The notes below the pieces were generated by a model. The model did not search any database, had not been told where the DNA came from, and saw nothing but the letters and a program-made list of their open reading frames with translations. Shown here one piece after another: positions 12,101-23,297 of a stretch of 64,000 bases of DNA. The first letter of the stretch is position 1. Each line of letters opens with the position of its first letter. The translations under genes and the position numbers were made by a program. Source of the stretch: Corythucha ciliata (taxonomy: Eukaryota > Arthropoda > Insecta > Hemiptera > Tingidae); contig CM075939.1 of assembly GCA_038030265.1 (NCBI GenBank), forward strand, positions 53,673,253 to 53,737,252, given 5' to 3'.

Positions 12101-15100
12101 GTGAGCGTCGGTGGAGGTGTTGGTTCGCGGATGTCTAGTCGTCGGTATTCTGGGTATCTGGTGGCGCTTGAGTTTGGCCGATGTTCGGGCCTGTTCCCCT
12201 CCGACTGCACCATGCGTTGGCGAAGCACAGAAAGCGGCGGGCCGAGGTTTTGCTAGCGACGAGATTACTGAGGTTGCTGGGGATTTGCCAGCGAATTCGT
12301 TGAAGACGGTAGAACGGACAGCGGAGAATTACATGCTCCGCTGTTTCGACCTCGCCCCCGCTTGGGCAGTCAGGGCTGTCTCGACAGCGGTGGAAGTGGA
12401 GCTTCTCGTTGAAGGAGCCATGACCCGAGAGGAGTTGCACAGCCGGGTAACTCAGGAAGCACCACTTCCATCGCAAGCGCTCCTGTACATCGGGAATGAT
12501 GGCGAAGGTGTGGCGTCCTGTGGTTGCTGTTGTCCATTCACGTTGCCACTCCTGGATGGCAGCATGGTGGCAGGCCTTCTTGTAGTCCGCCTCTGAGAGT
12601 GTTGCAGGAATAGGGTCAAGCCAGGGCGGATTGGGCTGATGCGTTTGTAGTGCTCGTGCGCGGATAGCCTTGTGGACGTCGAGTTCCAGACCCAAGGGGA
12701 GGACACCTGCTAGTACATGAAGGGTCAGATGCGCTGTGGTCGTGTACGCTCGAAGGGTGGCCAGGAGGAAACGTCGCTGTATGGTACGTACCAGCCGCCG
12801 GTCGGCTGGCCGGGCCGAAGGCCACCAGACAGCACATGCGTATGAGATTTTCGGAACGAAAACCGCCCTGTAATAGCGCAGGCGCTTCAGGAAGTTCGGT
12901 CCCCATCCCTTGCCCAAGATACTCCGAAGGAAGTTGCAACTGCTTTGAATTGTACGCGCGAGGTATGAAAGATGTTGGGTGGGCAGACCTGACCTCATGA
13001 TAACGACTCTCAAATATCGAAACGGGTGAATGATCGGCATGGTCGGTCCATGTTCTGTTCGTATGAGCCGCTGGTTTGGGAAGAGTTGGACGCCTCTAAA
13101 GATCGTGAGTGACGACTTGGCGTAGTTGATGTGAAGGCGACGAGTGGTACACCAATCTTCGATTAGTGCATCAACGCGCCGGAATTCCTGCCGGAAAGTG
13201 TGATGATCGTGCGCAGTTATCACCACAGCCAGGTCGTCAACGAAGGCAGTTGCTCGTAGGCCTGCTGTCTCGAGCCGATTTAAGAGTGGAGCAAAGCCCA
13301 GGGCCCAAAGTAAGCATGCTGGTACAGCCCCTTGGGGGCAGCCGCTGGAGAGTTCATGTTTTACTGTGATGCCGTTGTCGCTGAGTTGTACTTGGCAGTC
13401 GCTGAGGTAGCTGTGTAATAAAGTATATATATTGGCTGGGACCCTGGCATTTTTGATGTCTTGTAGGAGGGCTGGCCACCATACAGCGTTGAAGGCTCCA
13501 ACGATGTCATAGCATGCGACTGCCGTGATACGGTTGGTGGAGGCAGCAATTTGCTCACGTAGGTTCAGAATTGCATGCTCCGTGGAGCGCTGAGGAATTC
13601 CTCCGAATTGCCATCGATGGCAGGCTTCATATATTTCCGGAACGAGGCGGTTGACCAGGAGTCGCTCGAGTACTTTTCCTTCGATAGAAATGAGGGAGAT
13701 AGGTCGGTAACTCGAGGGTTCGCTTCGGTCACGGTCCGGGTCTTTTAGCAGTAGACTGATGTTGCTGGTTTTCCAGGAGGTCGGAAAGTATCCATCGTGA
13801 AGGCATTGGTTGAAGATGCTGGTGAGGGTCGCTATGGCAGTTTGGGGAAGGTGGCGTAACATGTGGCCCTCTATTCTGGATGGACCAGGGGCTTTTCTCA
13901 GCGGGACGCTGGCAAGGACCGCTGTGACCTCGTCCGCCGTCCATGGTGGGGCGTTAGGTGTTATTGGTGGGGTTGTGATGTCTTCCCGAATTTGGCGATC
14001 TAAGGCCGTATCCCGTGAGGGGTCATCCGCAGGGAATAGCGCCTCAAGGAGAGCCCGCAGCGTGGTGGGGACATCCCGGGTGTTGGCTACAGCGGTGAGA
14101 AGAGATTTTGGGCCGAATTTACCGCGGTGGAGGTTGTAGGGAAGACTCCACGGGTTGGCAGTCAGTTCCTCGGTGACAAAGCCCCTCCAAGATCTGCGCT
14201 TCTCCCTGCGGACAAGCCTCTTGAAGGCGCGGCGTTGGGTTGTATAGGCCTGGTGGGCTGCTAGACGGTCTTCCCCATTCCTTTGGGAGATTCTCCGGCG
14301 AAGGCGTCTTGTCTTTGATCGTTCCTCGTCTAGTGTAGCTGTCCACCATGGTGCGGCTAGGGTCGTTGGTAGCGCTATTCGAGGGATTGCTCGGTTGGCA
14401 GCTCGATGGATGATTGCCACTAAGTCACTTATTTGTGCGTCGACCGTATCGTCTGCATACCCCAACACCACGCCCGAGTCCTGAATTCAGTCTCCCTATA
14501 AAATCCACTCATAGTCGAATCACCCCTGTATACCCATGTGTACAGGATGAGTCGTAATATAGTCATCCGAGGTGCCCACCGCTGTAGTTAAGGTGGGGTT
14601 TCAGGCGGGTTTCCTCGATCACTTCCCAGTCAACCCGTCGCCAAAACTTCGCACATAAATTTCTGCACCAATATTCGATTTGAAAGTATTATTTTAATCT
14701 TCAGGAAGTTCTACAGTGACGTTAGATCTTGCTTTTCCAAATTTCATTCCTGAAATTACCTTAAAACACATTTGAATTCTAAAGTGTTTTGGGGTTATTT
14801 TAGGAGGAAAAATTGAAAAAGCAAGATCTAACGTCACTGTAGAACTTCCTGAATATTAAAATAAGACTTTGAAATCGAATATTGGTGCAGAAATGGAGCC
14901 AAAATTTATGTGCGTAGTTTAGGCTAGGATGATCGGGACGGGGTCGAGGCAACCCGCCTGAAACCCCCCCCCCCTAAACTTCCATTCACCCAAGACTGCG
15001 CGGAGGCTGCTCTCCACCATCACCAGCCTTTTTTGGAAGCACCTCTTAAACCGTTAAAAATGTTAAAATTGATTGATTTGTTTGACAGGATTCAAAAAGA

Positions 15101-18100
15101 CGAAGGAATAAAAACGAACGTCGACGAATTCGACATGCCCGTCATTAATTCGAAATCTCAGAATCTATCTTGTGGTTTGTGCGGCAGCCATTATTTAAAT
15201 TTTAATTTCTGATTATTCATTTATTAAAAAAATTTTTGTTACAGGGATGCTATTCCTCCAACAATGTTTGGCCTTAACAGTTAAAAAATTCCACTGGACC
15301 ATCAGAAATTGGATGTCACTCCTTGGATGGGTAACAACAATTTTTAATTGTAATAGAAGAGAAGAAAAACCCCTAAACTTTGAGGTCTGTTCCGCCAGTT
15401 GGTTTTGATTCCCATTTTGATGACTTATTTGACCCTGTCGTCGAGTGAAGCTCTTTTTGGAGAAGACGATCCATCACTCGAATTGGATCTGTCCATCTAC
15501 GGCCAGACATCGTCCATCTTGAAGGGAAATTCAAGTGACGGACTGTACGAGTATTACAAGAATTCTATAGAATCTGAAGGAAGCAGCGTTACTGTTCTGA
15601 ACAGCAGTGAAACTATCATCTCAGGTACATTGCTTCGGTAAACATTCGTTTCTTTTCTCCGGGCGTTTTAATTTTTCGGGTGTTTCGATAAAATTAGCTT
15701 TGCTGGAAACGGCGGAAGAGAACTTGGGAGTGTACAGAACTAAGATGGTGGTCAGTGGAGACTTCAGCGGTGTCCCAAACGCTTTGTATTCAACTATTGC
15801 GTATCACTCAGCGCCAATTGCAGTAGATTTGATCACGAATGCAATTATCAATAACGGTTCAAATGACAATTTAAGAACCATTACTACGTACAATTACCCT
15901 ATCAACTTACAATCGGTAAGCTGATGATTTTATAGTACGGTTATACGGAAAAACGTTGCGTTTTGAGCTGGAACTAGCTGTATTTATCGCTTGTGCATAG
16001 TCCGGGTGATTAATCTTCCCCGTTTCTCTCAAACCAGTACCTCTAATGAATAATCATAAAATTTGAGGTGACCTGGTTTAGACGCTTCTGACTCGGTGAG
16101 GCCCGCGGTGTGCCTTGACCTCCCTTATAATAACGTCCCAGAGTGATACTTTATTAGTGCATTTAATTTCTGTCAAAGTGCACTATTGGTCTCGTCATAA
16201 TGGTGGCAAACATGTTTTGTTTTAAATACCTACGATTTTATCTTTCAGTCCCTTTGCGATGGAACACAACAATTACAGCTATCAATTGTTTGGATTATGA
16301 CTTTTTCGATGGGCATGCTGTTCAGTCTGGTATATTTCGTGTCGTTCCCTCATATGGAACGAGTGACCAACGTTAGACACCTTCAATTTATGACAGGACT
16401 GTCACCAATTACATACTGGCTGGCCTCGTTTCTTTTCGACTTGGTACTGTTTGCCGTCGTAGTCATCATCGCTATTATCGTCGTTTTAGTGTATCCTGGA
16501 CTGTCTGGGCTATTCAATGCAGCTGAATTCTTCCGTAAGTCTATTCGTTCAAGGTCTTATAAACCTGTTTTATTTGATTTTTATTATAACTTTTATCTTC
16601 CAAAATAGGTGAGTTGGTCGTTGTTTTGTTTCTATTTGGGTGCGGAGCAATATCTGCAGCGTACTTGGCGAGTTTCTTTTTCAATAAACACAACAACGCC
16701 ATGATGATGTATTTTTTCATGTCTATCGTCATCGGTATGTTGCCACTTAATAAACTTAATGTATTCCACAGTATTTACACAGACCCTCCCCCCCCCCTTT
16801 TAACTGTTCAAAGCGGTTATTAGCTGGGTCGTTCGTATATGGGAACAAAGCGAATGGCTGGTCTACGTGTGCTATCTGTTTCCTTCGGCACCGCTCACGG
16901 GTGCAATGAACACAATTGTAACGAACGCTGTAAATGTTTTCGCGCAGAAGTATTGCGGTGATACATCTCTCGAGACGTCTTGTAAGTGTTACTGTTACAC
17001 TAGAAAAAAAGACCCGGTTTGGAAATATACCAAGAGAACCCATTTCTAAATTGTTCTGTGGCTCAAGGAGTCCAAGACGTACACGCGTTAGGATGTAGAC
17101 TCGTATTTAAATAATTAAAAGGCGGCTAATCGCGGATAAAAAGATTTCTCTCTGTATTTTCAATGTGTTGGCGACACGTACCGATATTGTTATTTTCACG
17201 GGACTAATATTTCTGTCAAACGCAGCTTTGTCTTCGATCAAAAGAGAACTCGCCTACCTGGCCGGTGACTGCCTACTGTATTTCATTCTGATTCTTTTAT
17301 TTGAGTACAAAATCTTCGCATTCATTTCTTCCCGCATTATGGGCGCAGCGTACGGACCAATTTTAGATCAGTCTAACGATCAAACCGATCAGGATATTCA
17401 AAGAGAGAAAATGAAAGCACACGAAGCAATGCGCGGCGAAGGTACTACAGATTCACTTTTATTTTCACAATAATTTCGTCGTTTGATTTAAAATGTATCG
17501 ATTGTTTTTTCCAAGGTAATTCATTTTTCGTTTCACACGGACTCGGTAAAAAGTATTCAAGGAAAGTCACAGCGGTGTACGACATCAATTTTACCGTTGA
17601 CAAACGAAGTTGTTTCGGTTTGCTGGGAGTCAACGGCTCAGGAAAGAGTACCACTTTTAACATGCTGGCCGGGATGATACAGCCGACCAAAGGGAACGCT
17701 AAAATTGGCCGTTATAGTTTAGTCGGCAACAGATCTAATGTTGGAGGGGTTTTTGAGTGGCTTCAACTTTTCGTAAACAACTAATCGTTCGTTTTTTTTT
17801 TAGTTTCTTCAAAATTTGGGTTACTGTCCGCAATTGAGGGGTCTCATTGAGGATCTTTCTGCTCGTCAGTTATTGAATCTTTTCGCGAGATTGCGAGGAG
17901 TTCATCCATCCCAGGTTCAAGCCATTACTGACAAATGGATCATCGCTCTCGGTAGGTCTTTGATTTGACGCATATAAATTACGGAATTTAATGATTTTTC
18001 CGTTCTCATCCCTTCCCGGCATTTCAATTTCAGATATGACTGAAGTGTGTGATCGCCCTTGCAAAATCTACAGCGGAGGAAACAAGCGAAAGCTTAGCAC

Positions 18101-18799
18101 CGCTATGTCAATCATTGGCCAGCCAGCTGTCATGCTGCTGGATGAACCAACGACGGGTGTTGACCCGGTCATTCGCCGCAAACTGTGGGATATATTGAGA
18201 CAGTGTCAACAGAATGATCAGACCCTCATTATTACGTCTCATAGGTTGGCTCCTTGGATTTCTCATCATCCTCGTCGGCTCGCCATTTTTTTATTTTTAT
18301 TTTGTTGTTTTCAGCATGGACGAATGCGAAGCAGTCTGTGACAAGTTGACAATTATGGTTCAGGGTCGAATGCAATGTTTGGGCCCTATTCAGCTTTTGA
18401 AAAATAAGTACGCAAAGGGACATACACTCGTCGTTAAAATTAAGTTGAACTGCGTTACTTCCTTTTACAACGCGATCAAAAATAAGATTCGAGACACATT
18501 CCCGTGCGAATTAAAGGAAGAACAAACGGTGAGCTTTTCAAATTTCGGCTTTATACTACATACACACACGCCATTCGGCATTCAGGCTAGTAATTATCAG
18601 AAAATAAATATGTATTTTGTAAAAAAAAAAATTCCAGGGAATTCTGCACTACGATATCGTCAACACCATCCCCTACTCACAACTGTTCGCCGCGATGAAT
18701 GAAATTAAATTGAGACACCCTGAAATTGAGGACTTTAGCTTGAGCGACAACTCTCTTGAACAAGTTTTCTTGTCATTCGCCCGGTACGAACAGAATTGA
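6135..18799 (+). CDS. ABC transporter, subfamily A (full transporter), copy 1
   Basis: Predicted 1581-residue lipid-exporter-type ABCA protein of a cellular membrane, encoded by 26 exons: 6135-6432, 6513-6716, 6781-6866, 6931-7089, 7172-7406, 7482-7649, 7709-7893, 7955-8219, 8282-8436, 8511-8666, 8732-8803, 8865-9003, 9058-9310, 15089-15174, 15245-15330, 15399-15624, 15698-15915, 16249-16534, 16609-16734, 16814-16981, 17226-17441, 17516-17739, 17804-17951, 18034-18244, 18315-18528, 18638-18799. All joins keep frame and use GT-AG. Exon 1 has the first membrane helix after a basic [11 protein letters not shown] start; exons 2-3 encode the large extracellular loop; exons 4-7 the rest of TMD1. 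NBD1 has Walker [10 protein letters not shown] (~519-527), signature LSGGMKRKL (~619), Walker B ILLLDEP (~638-644) and H-loop STH (~674). TMD2 is in exons 15-21. NBD2 has GVNGSGKST (~1300-1308), YSGGNKRKL (~1399), VMLLDEP (~1419) and TSH. No inactivating lesion is seen. The donor after exon 22 is weak (GTTGGA). Substrate unknown. Confidence 0.92.
9601..11539. mobile_element. hAT-like non-autonomous element in ABCA-1 intron 13
   Basis: A 1.9-kb insert with subterminal complementary ends (CTGGGGTGGCCAACC near 9605 and GGTTGGCCGGCCCTG at 11521-11535). The left end also has the GGCCCGCGGGCC-type palindromes common in animal hAT elements. An 8-bp repeat AAGGCTTC at 9593-9600 and 11540-11547 fits a hAT target duplication, but leaves 4 extra bases outside each recognisable TIR. 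The interior (about 9780-11300) is a degenerate array of phrases like gctaattcgcggctaaaat. It has no coding capacity. G-runs occur at 10410 and 11443. Confidence 0.65.
9780..11300 (-). repeat. Degenerate ~30-bp repeat array (ttagc-gcgaatt type)
   Basis: Dozens of imperfect units of the form gctaattcgcggctaaaattgagaaaaat, i.e. the reverse complement of the aattttagccgcgaattagcgcttttt units found at 20.75-22.73, 42.5-43.4 and 59.0-59.5 kb. Spacing varies around 30 bp and units are heavily mutated. Fills the interior of the hAT-like element. Confidence 0.75.
11660..14495 (-). mobile_element. 5'-truncated R1-like LINE in ABCA-1 intron 13
   Basis: A non-LTR retrotransposon lying antisense to the ABCA gene. 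Only ORF2 from just before the RT is present; there is no endonuclease domain and no ORF1, so it is truncated at 5'. The GC-rich composition (11.7-14.5 kb) contrasts sharply with the AT-rich intron. No poly(A) tail is seen at the low-coordinate end. The outer limits are approximate because I found no clear target duplication. Confidence 0.8.
12135..14471 (-). CDS. R1-like LINE ORF2: reverse transcriptase, CCHC tail
   Basis: A 778-codon uninterrupted frame. It holds the RT fingers/palm (SSYRPISL near 245; [19 protein letters not shown], then FVDDLAV as the catalytic box), the thumb, and a C-terminal segment with C, H and C residues in [22 protein letters not shown] style, the zinc-knuckle-like tail of R1-group LINEs. 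The recorded start is a GTG and not a true initiator; the endonuclease is missing upstream, and an in-frame TGA lies a few codons before. It is remarkably free of stops for a truncated copy. It is a relative of the fragment at 61493-63348, which has the same C-terminal wording. Not a host gene. Confidence 0.85.
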   Translation of the reverse strand: MVLGYADDTVDAQISDLVAIIHRAANRAIPRIALPTTLAAPWWTATLDEERSKTRRLRRRISQRNGEDRLAAHQAYTTQRRAFKRLVRREKRRSWRGFVTEELTANPWSLPYNLHRGKFGPKSLLTAVANTRDVPTTLRALLEALFPADDPSRDTALDRQIREDITTPPITPNAPPWTADEVTAVLASVPLRKAPGPSRIEGHMLRHLPQTAIATLTSIFNQCLHDGYFPTSWKTSNISLLLKDPDRDRSEPSSYRPISLISIEGKVLERLLVNRLVPEIYEACHRWQFGGIPQRSTEHAILNLREQIAASTNRITAVACYDIVGAFNAVWWPALLQDIKNARVPANIYTLLHSYLSDCQVQLSDNGITVKHELSSGCPQGAVPACLLWALGFAPLLNRLETAGLRATAFVDDLAVVITAHDHHTFRQEFRRVDALIEDWCTTRRLHINYAKSSLTIFRGVQLFPNQRLIRTEHGPTMPIIHPFRYLRVVIMRSGLPTQHLSYLARTIQSSCNFLRSILGKGWGPNFLKRLRYYRAVFVPKISYACAVWWPSARPADRRLVRTIQRRFLLATLRAYTTTAHLTLHVLAGVLPLGLELDVHKAIRARALQTHQPNPPWLDPIPATLSEADYKKACHHAAIQEWQREWTTATTGRHTFAIIPDVQERLRWKWCFLSYPAVQLLSGHGSFNEKLHFHRCRDSPDCPSGGEVETAEHVILRCPFYRLQRIRWQIPSNLSNLVASKTSARRFLCFANAWCSRRGTGPNIGQTQAPPDTQNTDD
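14591..14974. mobile_element. Fold-back MITE in ABCA-1 intron 13
   Basis: About 384 bp whose two halves are nearly complementary. GGGGTTTCAGGCGGGTT at the left end pairs with AACCCGCCTGAAACCCC at the right. Internally agatctaacgtcactgtag and ctacagtgacgttagatct face each other around a central loop. It is flanked by TA (14589-14590, 14975-14976), or TAA if one base is reassigned. The inner words (ctgcaccaat, ttttaatcttcagga) recur in the MITE at 50374-50779, so they form one family. No coding capacity. Confidence 0.75.
15916..16248. repeat. Repeat-bearing ABCA-1 intron 17
   Basis: This intron is 333 bp against 78 bp in copy 2. Its 3' part (gtgcactattggtctcgtcataatggtggcaaacatg) is the reverse complement, with changes, of sequence near 55890-55930. 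It therefore probably contains a short dispersed repeat inserted after the gene duplication. Ends not defined. Confidence 0.45.
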
Positions 18800-18936
18800 A
18801 TAGCCTAGTCATGCAGCTGTGATACTTTACCAGGCCAAAATACGCGCAACGTGTTGAAATCAGTTGTACATTGGGATTTTATTTCCCTGTCTGCCAAGCT
18901 CACCTTATAAATTAGTTCTTAGCATATTAAGTTGTC

Positions 18937-18942
18937 AATAAA
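18937..18942 (+). terminator. Polyadenylation signal of ABCA copy 1
   Basis: AATAAA about 138 bp after the TGA. Copy 2 has no AATAAA in the corresponding 3' sequence, which is cut by a MITE at 49780. Confidence 0.55.
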
Positions 18943-18959
18943 AAATACAATTTCTACCC

Positions 18960-19985
18960 CAATGAAGATAATCACGCAATGATTTTTCATTTCCTCCTAA
19001 GCTGCTAAAAACCTGCAAAAATTGTCGTTAAAATAGATATCTTCTGTATATTTTACAGCCTCATTCGCCTGCCTCATGTAGACCGTTATTGGAGCCCAGT
19101 TTAGAGCGTAAACCCCGGGTTCTCTTAAATTAAACGCAACTACAGAATTACCAGCACATGCCTCGACACCTCTGGCAGAGATCAAACCTGGGGATTCCTA
19201 TTCGATGATGTGGTTTCGACGAAAACATTGTGCCACTAGCGGGTTATTCATATAGCGAAATGGCGAAATTTTATCCGCCGTGCAGCCAAAATTATGATAT
19301 CATTTCAAATAACTTCATAAACGTTGCCCATTTAAAGTGTGGGATTATTCTTTAAAGACAGTTTCACAGATCTCACTTCTTTCAAACACAAAACTTAGCT
19401 GGTTTGGTCATGTCAGAGTTCATCATATTTTGCGGATTATAATGGGCACTCACACAACTGATTTCGCGGTTTTCACTCAATCAAAAGCCAATTTAGCTCG
19501 ATTGACTACCTAAAAAGCGTATTTTCGTGGACTTTGACCTTTCATAATGCCATGATTCGCGATTAATCGGCCGTCAGAATAGAAAAATGTCTAGATCCGG
19601 CACCACGGAGAAGGGGACCAGGGTTCTCTCGTACTCTCGTTCTCGTATGAAATAAACCGAATAATACAAAGTTTTAGAAATGTATACGTTAAAATTATTA
19701 TCACGCATTCTCGAGAGGCATGTCATAAAGACTACAATAATGACAAACGATGCTGTCTTTCAGGGCGCCGGTTTCAAGGTTGGAAGGGGGTACTGACAGG
19801 GGCGAGGCCAGCCCTTGATCCAAAGGGTGGTCAGAAGGTATTGGATGTTCTATATAGATCCCAGCAAAAGAACTAGTTTTCTGAAATAGGCGCATTAAAT
19901 CGTCAAATTCTTCCCCGGAAATTGAGTTTCCACAAAAAGGGACGTAATCCATCAAAACCCAACATCTCCGCTGGGAATCGGTTTT
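18960..19985. other. Intergenic, no gene assigned
   Basis: An 84-codon frame on the - strand (19701-19955, opening at a non-ATG codon next to an ATG) is the only sizeable one. I do not recognise it, and it lacks supporting splice or promoter context. The rest is AT-rich single-copy-looking DNA. Confidence 0.35.
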
Positions 19986-20396
19986 AGACTTCTATTCCTG
20001 ATTCTGTCTGGGAGACGTAAAAATCCAACATTTTTAACTCACGTTTTAATTTCAAAACCATAACTGAAGATTTAACTCCGTGTAGAACTGAATATTTTAC
20101 TTAAAAACTGGCGATTTTACGCCAAAGCCGAAGTGTAACCCCTAAACTAAAGATTTCACAGTCCAAACTGGTCGTTTTAAAACTCAAGGCTTTATCCTAT
20201 ATTGATGATTTCACCCTAAATCAGGCGGGTTTAACCCAAACTGATGAAAAACGGTTGATCTTACCAAAACTGCTTATTTTACAAAACTGGCGATTTTAAT
20301 CTAAAACTAAATTTTTCTGACCCATTTTAATAATATTTGTACCCGAAATGACTGTTTCCCCCCAAAATTGATTTTTTTTACTCCAAAACTGACAAT
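19985..20396 (+). repeat. Degenerate repeat array, ccaaaactgacgatttta type (left part)
   Basis: Imperfect units of about 20-30 bp reading roughly aaaactgacgattttacccc. The array resumes at 26755 on the other side of the hAT-like element, so the element was inserted into it. The complementary array lies at 59985-61012, next to the second hAT-like copy. Confidence 0.7.
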
Positions 20397-20749
20397 GTCA
20401 CACTCAGGGGTGGGCAAAATACTTTGAAAATGTATTTTAAATACAAAGCCCAAAATACTTTCAAAAATGTATTTGAAATACTGAAATACAAATACGTTTT
20501 GAATTGTATTTTGAATAAAATACAAATACAATTTAAAATACTTTTCAAAAATTCGATTTCGATGGCAGATAGTGCGAAAAACACGAAAAATAAATAATTC
20601 AAAGATATCAGGTCCTTCAATAGACAAGTTGACAAAATGTAGCACAGCGCGAAATGGCCCTATATCGGGGCCCGGGGCGGAAATCTTCAAGAGGCCCCTA
20701 AAAGTATCCAACTATGCAAAAAAAACCTCTATTGGTAACCTCTAAGGCC

Positions 20750-22728
20750 TTTTCCTAATTTTAGCCATGGCCTTTTCCATATATTGAAGGCAAATTCCGG
20801 CTATTTTCACAGTCTATCCGCTGAACAGCGCTTATGCCAAGTTTAAACTGCGAATTTCTCCATTTTAACAACGAATGAGTGCTTTATGTCAACTTTAACA
20901 GCAAATTAGCGCTTTTCGCCGCAAATTAGCAACTGATTAGCGGGGTAATCCCCCCCCCTCCGAAGACATAAAGACCCCATAAAAACATAAATATGCGCTT
21001 TTCCCCAATTTTAGCAGCAAAGTAGATTTGGTATCCTGTGAATCAGCGATGTTTCTTTTACTTTCCTCGAGTTGGCGTTTTCCACAATTTTAGCTGCAAA
21101 TTAGCGATTTTTTCTAGCGCTTTACTCAGTATGAGCCGAAAATTACTCAATATTAGCCGTAAAATTCTCGAAATGTTAACCCAAATTAGCATTTTTTGTT
21201 CACCATAACCATACACTGCGGAATAGCGATTTCGTCTCAGTTTTAGCCGCGAATTTGCGAGTTTTTCACTCATAGCCATAAATTATCGCTTTTTCTAAAT
21301 TTTAGCCTCAATGTCTCCCGAGGAAGCCGCGAATTAACGAATTTCCAATATTTGACGCAATTTAAATTTGTCTCAATTTTAGCCGTAAATTAGCGCTTTT
21401 TCGTAATTTTTGCAGTGCCGTAGCTATTTCTAGCCCGTGTATTGGCGAATTTTGTTCATTTCGCACTGCGAATCGGCAATTCTTCCATTTTTGACAGTGA
21501 ATTAGCACTTTTTGTTTTTATTTAGGCTGAAAATTAATTTTTCTCTTTATTCTAGCCAGAGTAATTACTGATTTTCTCTATATTAGCCGCAAATTGGCGG
21601 TTTCTTTAACATTTTGGCATCGCATTAGTAATTTTTTTCAATTTCAATTATATGTAGAATAGGGCTTCATCTCAGTTCTATCCGTGAATCAGTGTTTTTT
21701 CTTTTACTTATAACCATGAATTTGCCGTTTACCTCAATTTTAGCCACAAAGTTGTCGTCAGAAGGCGGAATTAGAAATTCCAACACACTTTATTCGCGAT
21801 TATTTTCTTCAATTTTAGCCGTAAATTCGCGTTTTTTTCAACTTTAGCTGCTTTGAAGCGTTTCTATAATCTGTGAATTCGCGAATTACCTCAATTTTTC
21901 AGCCACGAATTCGTGATTTCCTCAAATTTTAGCCGGGAATAACACTTTTTCCCAATTTGAGCTGAAAACGAGAGTTTTTATTTATTTATGACAGGCTAAT
22001 TATAGTGAATTTTTCAATATTAGCGTTTTTTTTTGTTTTTTTTTTACACTTCAGTCCCACGTGGGCGTTTTTCCTTAAATTTTTGCTATGAATTAGCGTT
22101 TATTGTTTAGTTTTAGCCTCGAACAGAAGCTACGCATTTGCGTTTTGTCAATTTTTCAAGGTTTAGTGACTTTGTGGGTCGCGCTCTCTTCGGTATACAA
22201 AATAACGGCCAACGAAAAATTTAGAGATCTTTTTTATAACGACAATGAAAAATTGGGAAAATACGAACTCGCGATCAAACTGACTAATGTTGTTTTTTTA
22301 ACATAATATTTGTTATTTTTAAAAATAAAAATTGAGGTTTGTTAGCTGTTGGCACGCTATAACTTTAACCAATTTTAGCCACGGGTTAGCGCTTTTAATC
22401 AATTTTAGCAGTGCAGTAGGGATTCTTTCGTTTGTTTGGCGATTTTCCTCCATTTTAGCCACGATTTGGAGTTTTCCTCATTTTCAGCTGCAGTTTAGCA
22501 ATTTTTTAGCAGCCAATTAGCACTTTTTTCTCAGTTTGAGTTGAAAATTAGTGTTTTCCTTAAAGTTGGCCCCGCTAATTAATATTTTTGTCAATTCTAG
22601 CCGCGTAGTTTTTTTAGGTTTTATCTCGCGTGAGCAATTTTTTTTCTACGGATTAGCGCTGTTTCTCAGTTTGAGCCTCGATTCTTTCAGAAGCTATACA
22701 GATTTTCGTTTTCTCAATTTCAGCCGAG
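20750..22728 (+). repeat. Degenerate ~30-bp repeat array (aattttagccgcgaattagcg type)
   Basis: Roughly sixty imperfect units built from aatttt-agccgcgaattagcg-ctttttct with variable spacing. It contains no plausible gene. About 850 bp of it (near 21680-22530) are missing from the second hAT-like copy, where the flanks join at a short ctcagtt repeat. Confidence 0.75.
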
Positions 22729-23297
22729 AATTGAGTCGGCTATTTGCAAAGTGCGCTAAATCCATTTTTTGAAAAAAATGAGTTTGGTGTATCGTTGGAT
22801 TCAGAATGTCAGTGGTTTTAAGCCTGCCTTGGTATCTAGTTGCTAAGAGCTTTAAAAACCCTCGAAAAAACGAGTTAACGTTCACTCCCTGTGCCAAAAA
22901 GCGCCATATCCTGGGATTCTTGTGGTGCAAAACGCGCTAAAAACGTTCCCGCTTCAAAAGCCGCTAAAACCCTATAAGTAATATGAAGTCCAGGTGCGTA
23001 CAGAAGCAAAGGGCGCTAAATTTTACGATTCTTGTTGTACGGCTCTTTATGTTGGCATTAAAATATGTTTTTCATCACTTTTACGCATTTCGCGTGTTTG
23101 GTTGGTCAGAATATCGCAAGAGGTGGGGGAATAGAACTACGGGCATGGATCGTCATGATGCTGATCTAAGCATATAGCGCGCGCGGAGACAGTTTATTCG
23201 CTGGATAAAAGCACTTTCCTAGTTCTTCAACTCTTATAGAGCCCTGTGAAACGTACATAATATCCTAATATTATTCAGTGCCTTCTTAGTAGTAATC

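Noticed and set aside
12111..12596. 161-codon + strand ORF opposite the R1-like LINE
   Set aside because: It is the antisense shadow of the LINE ORF2 in GC-rich sequence, with no independent support.
6135..18799. Two separate half-transporter genes split at 9311-15088
   Set aside because: The exon 13 and exon 14 phases fit exactly (AA|G), no stop or start is present at the break, and the paralogue shows the same join. One full transporter is the simplest model.
19701..19955. Small - strand protein gene downstream of ABCA-1
   Set aside because: 84 codons with a non-ATG opening, no recognisable motif, no splice or promoter support. Left as unassigned.
20750..22728. CRISPR-like regular repeats
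   Set aside because: Units are heavily degenerate, with no constant repeat alternating with unique spacers, and the genome is clearly animal. They are satellite-like repeats inside a hAT-like element.
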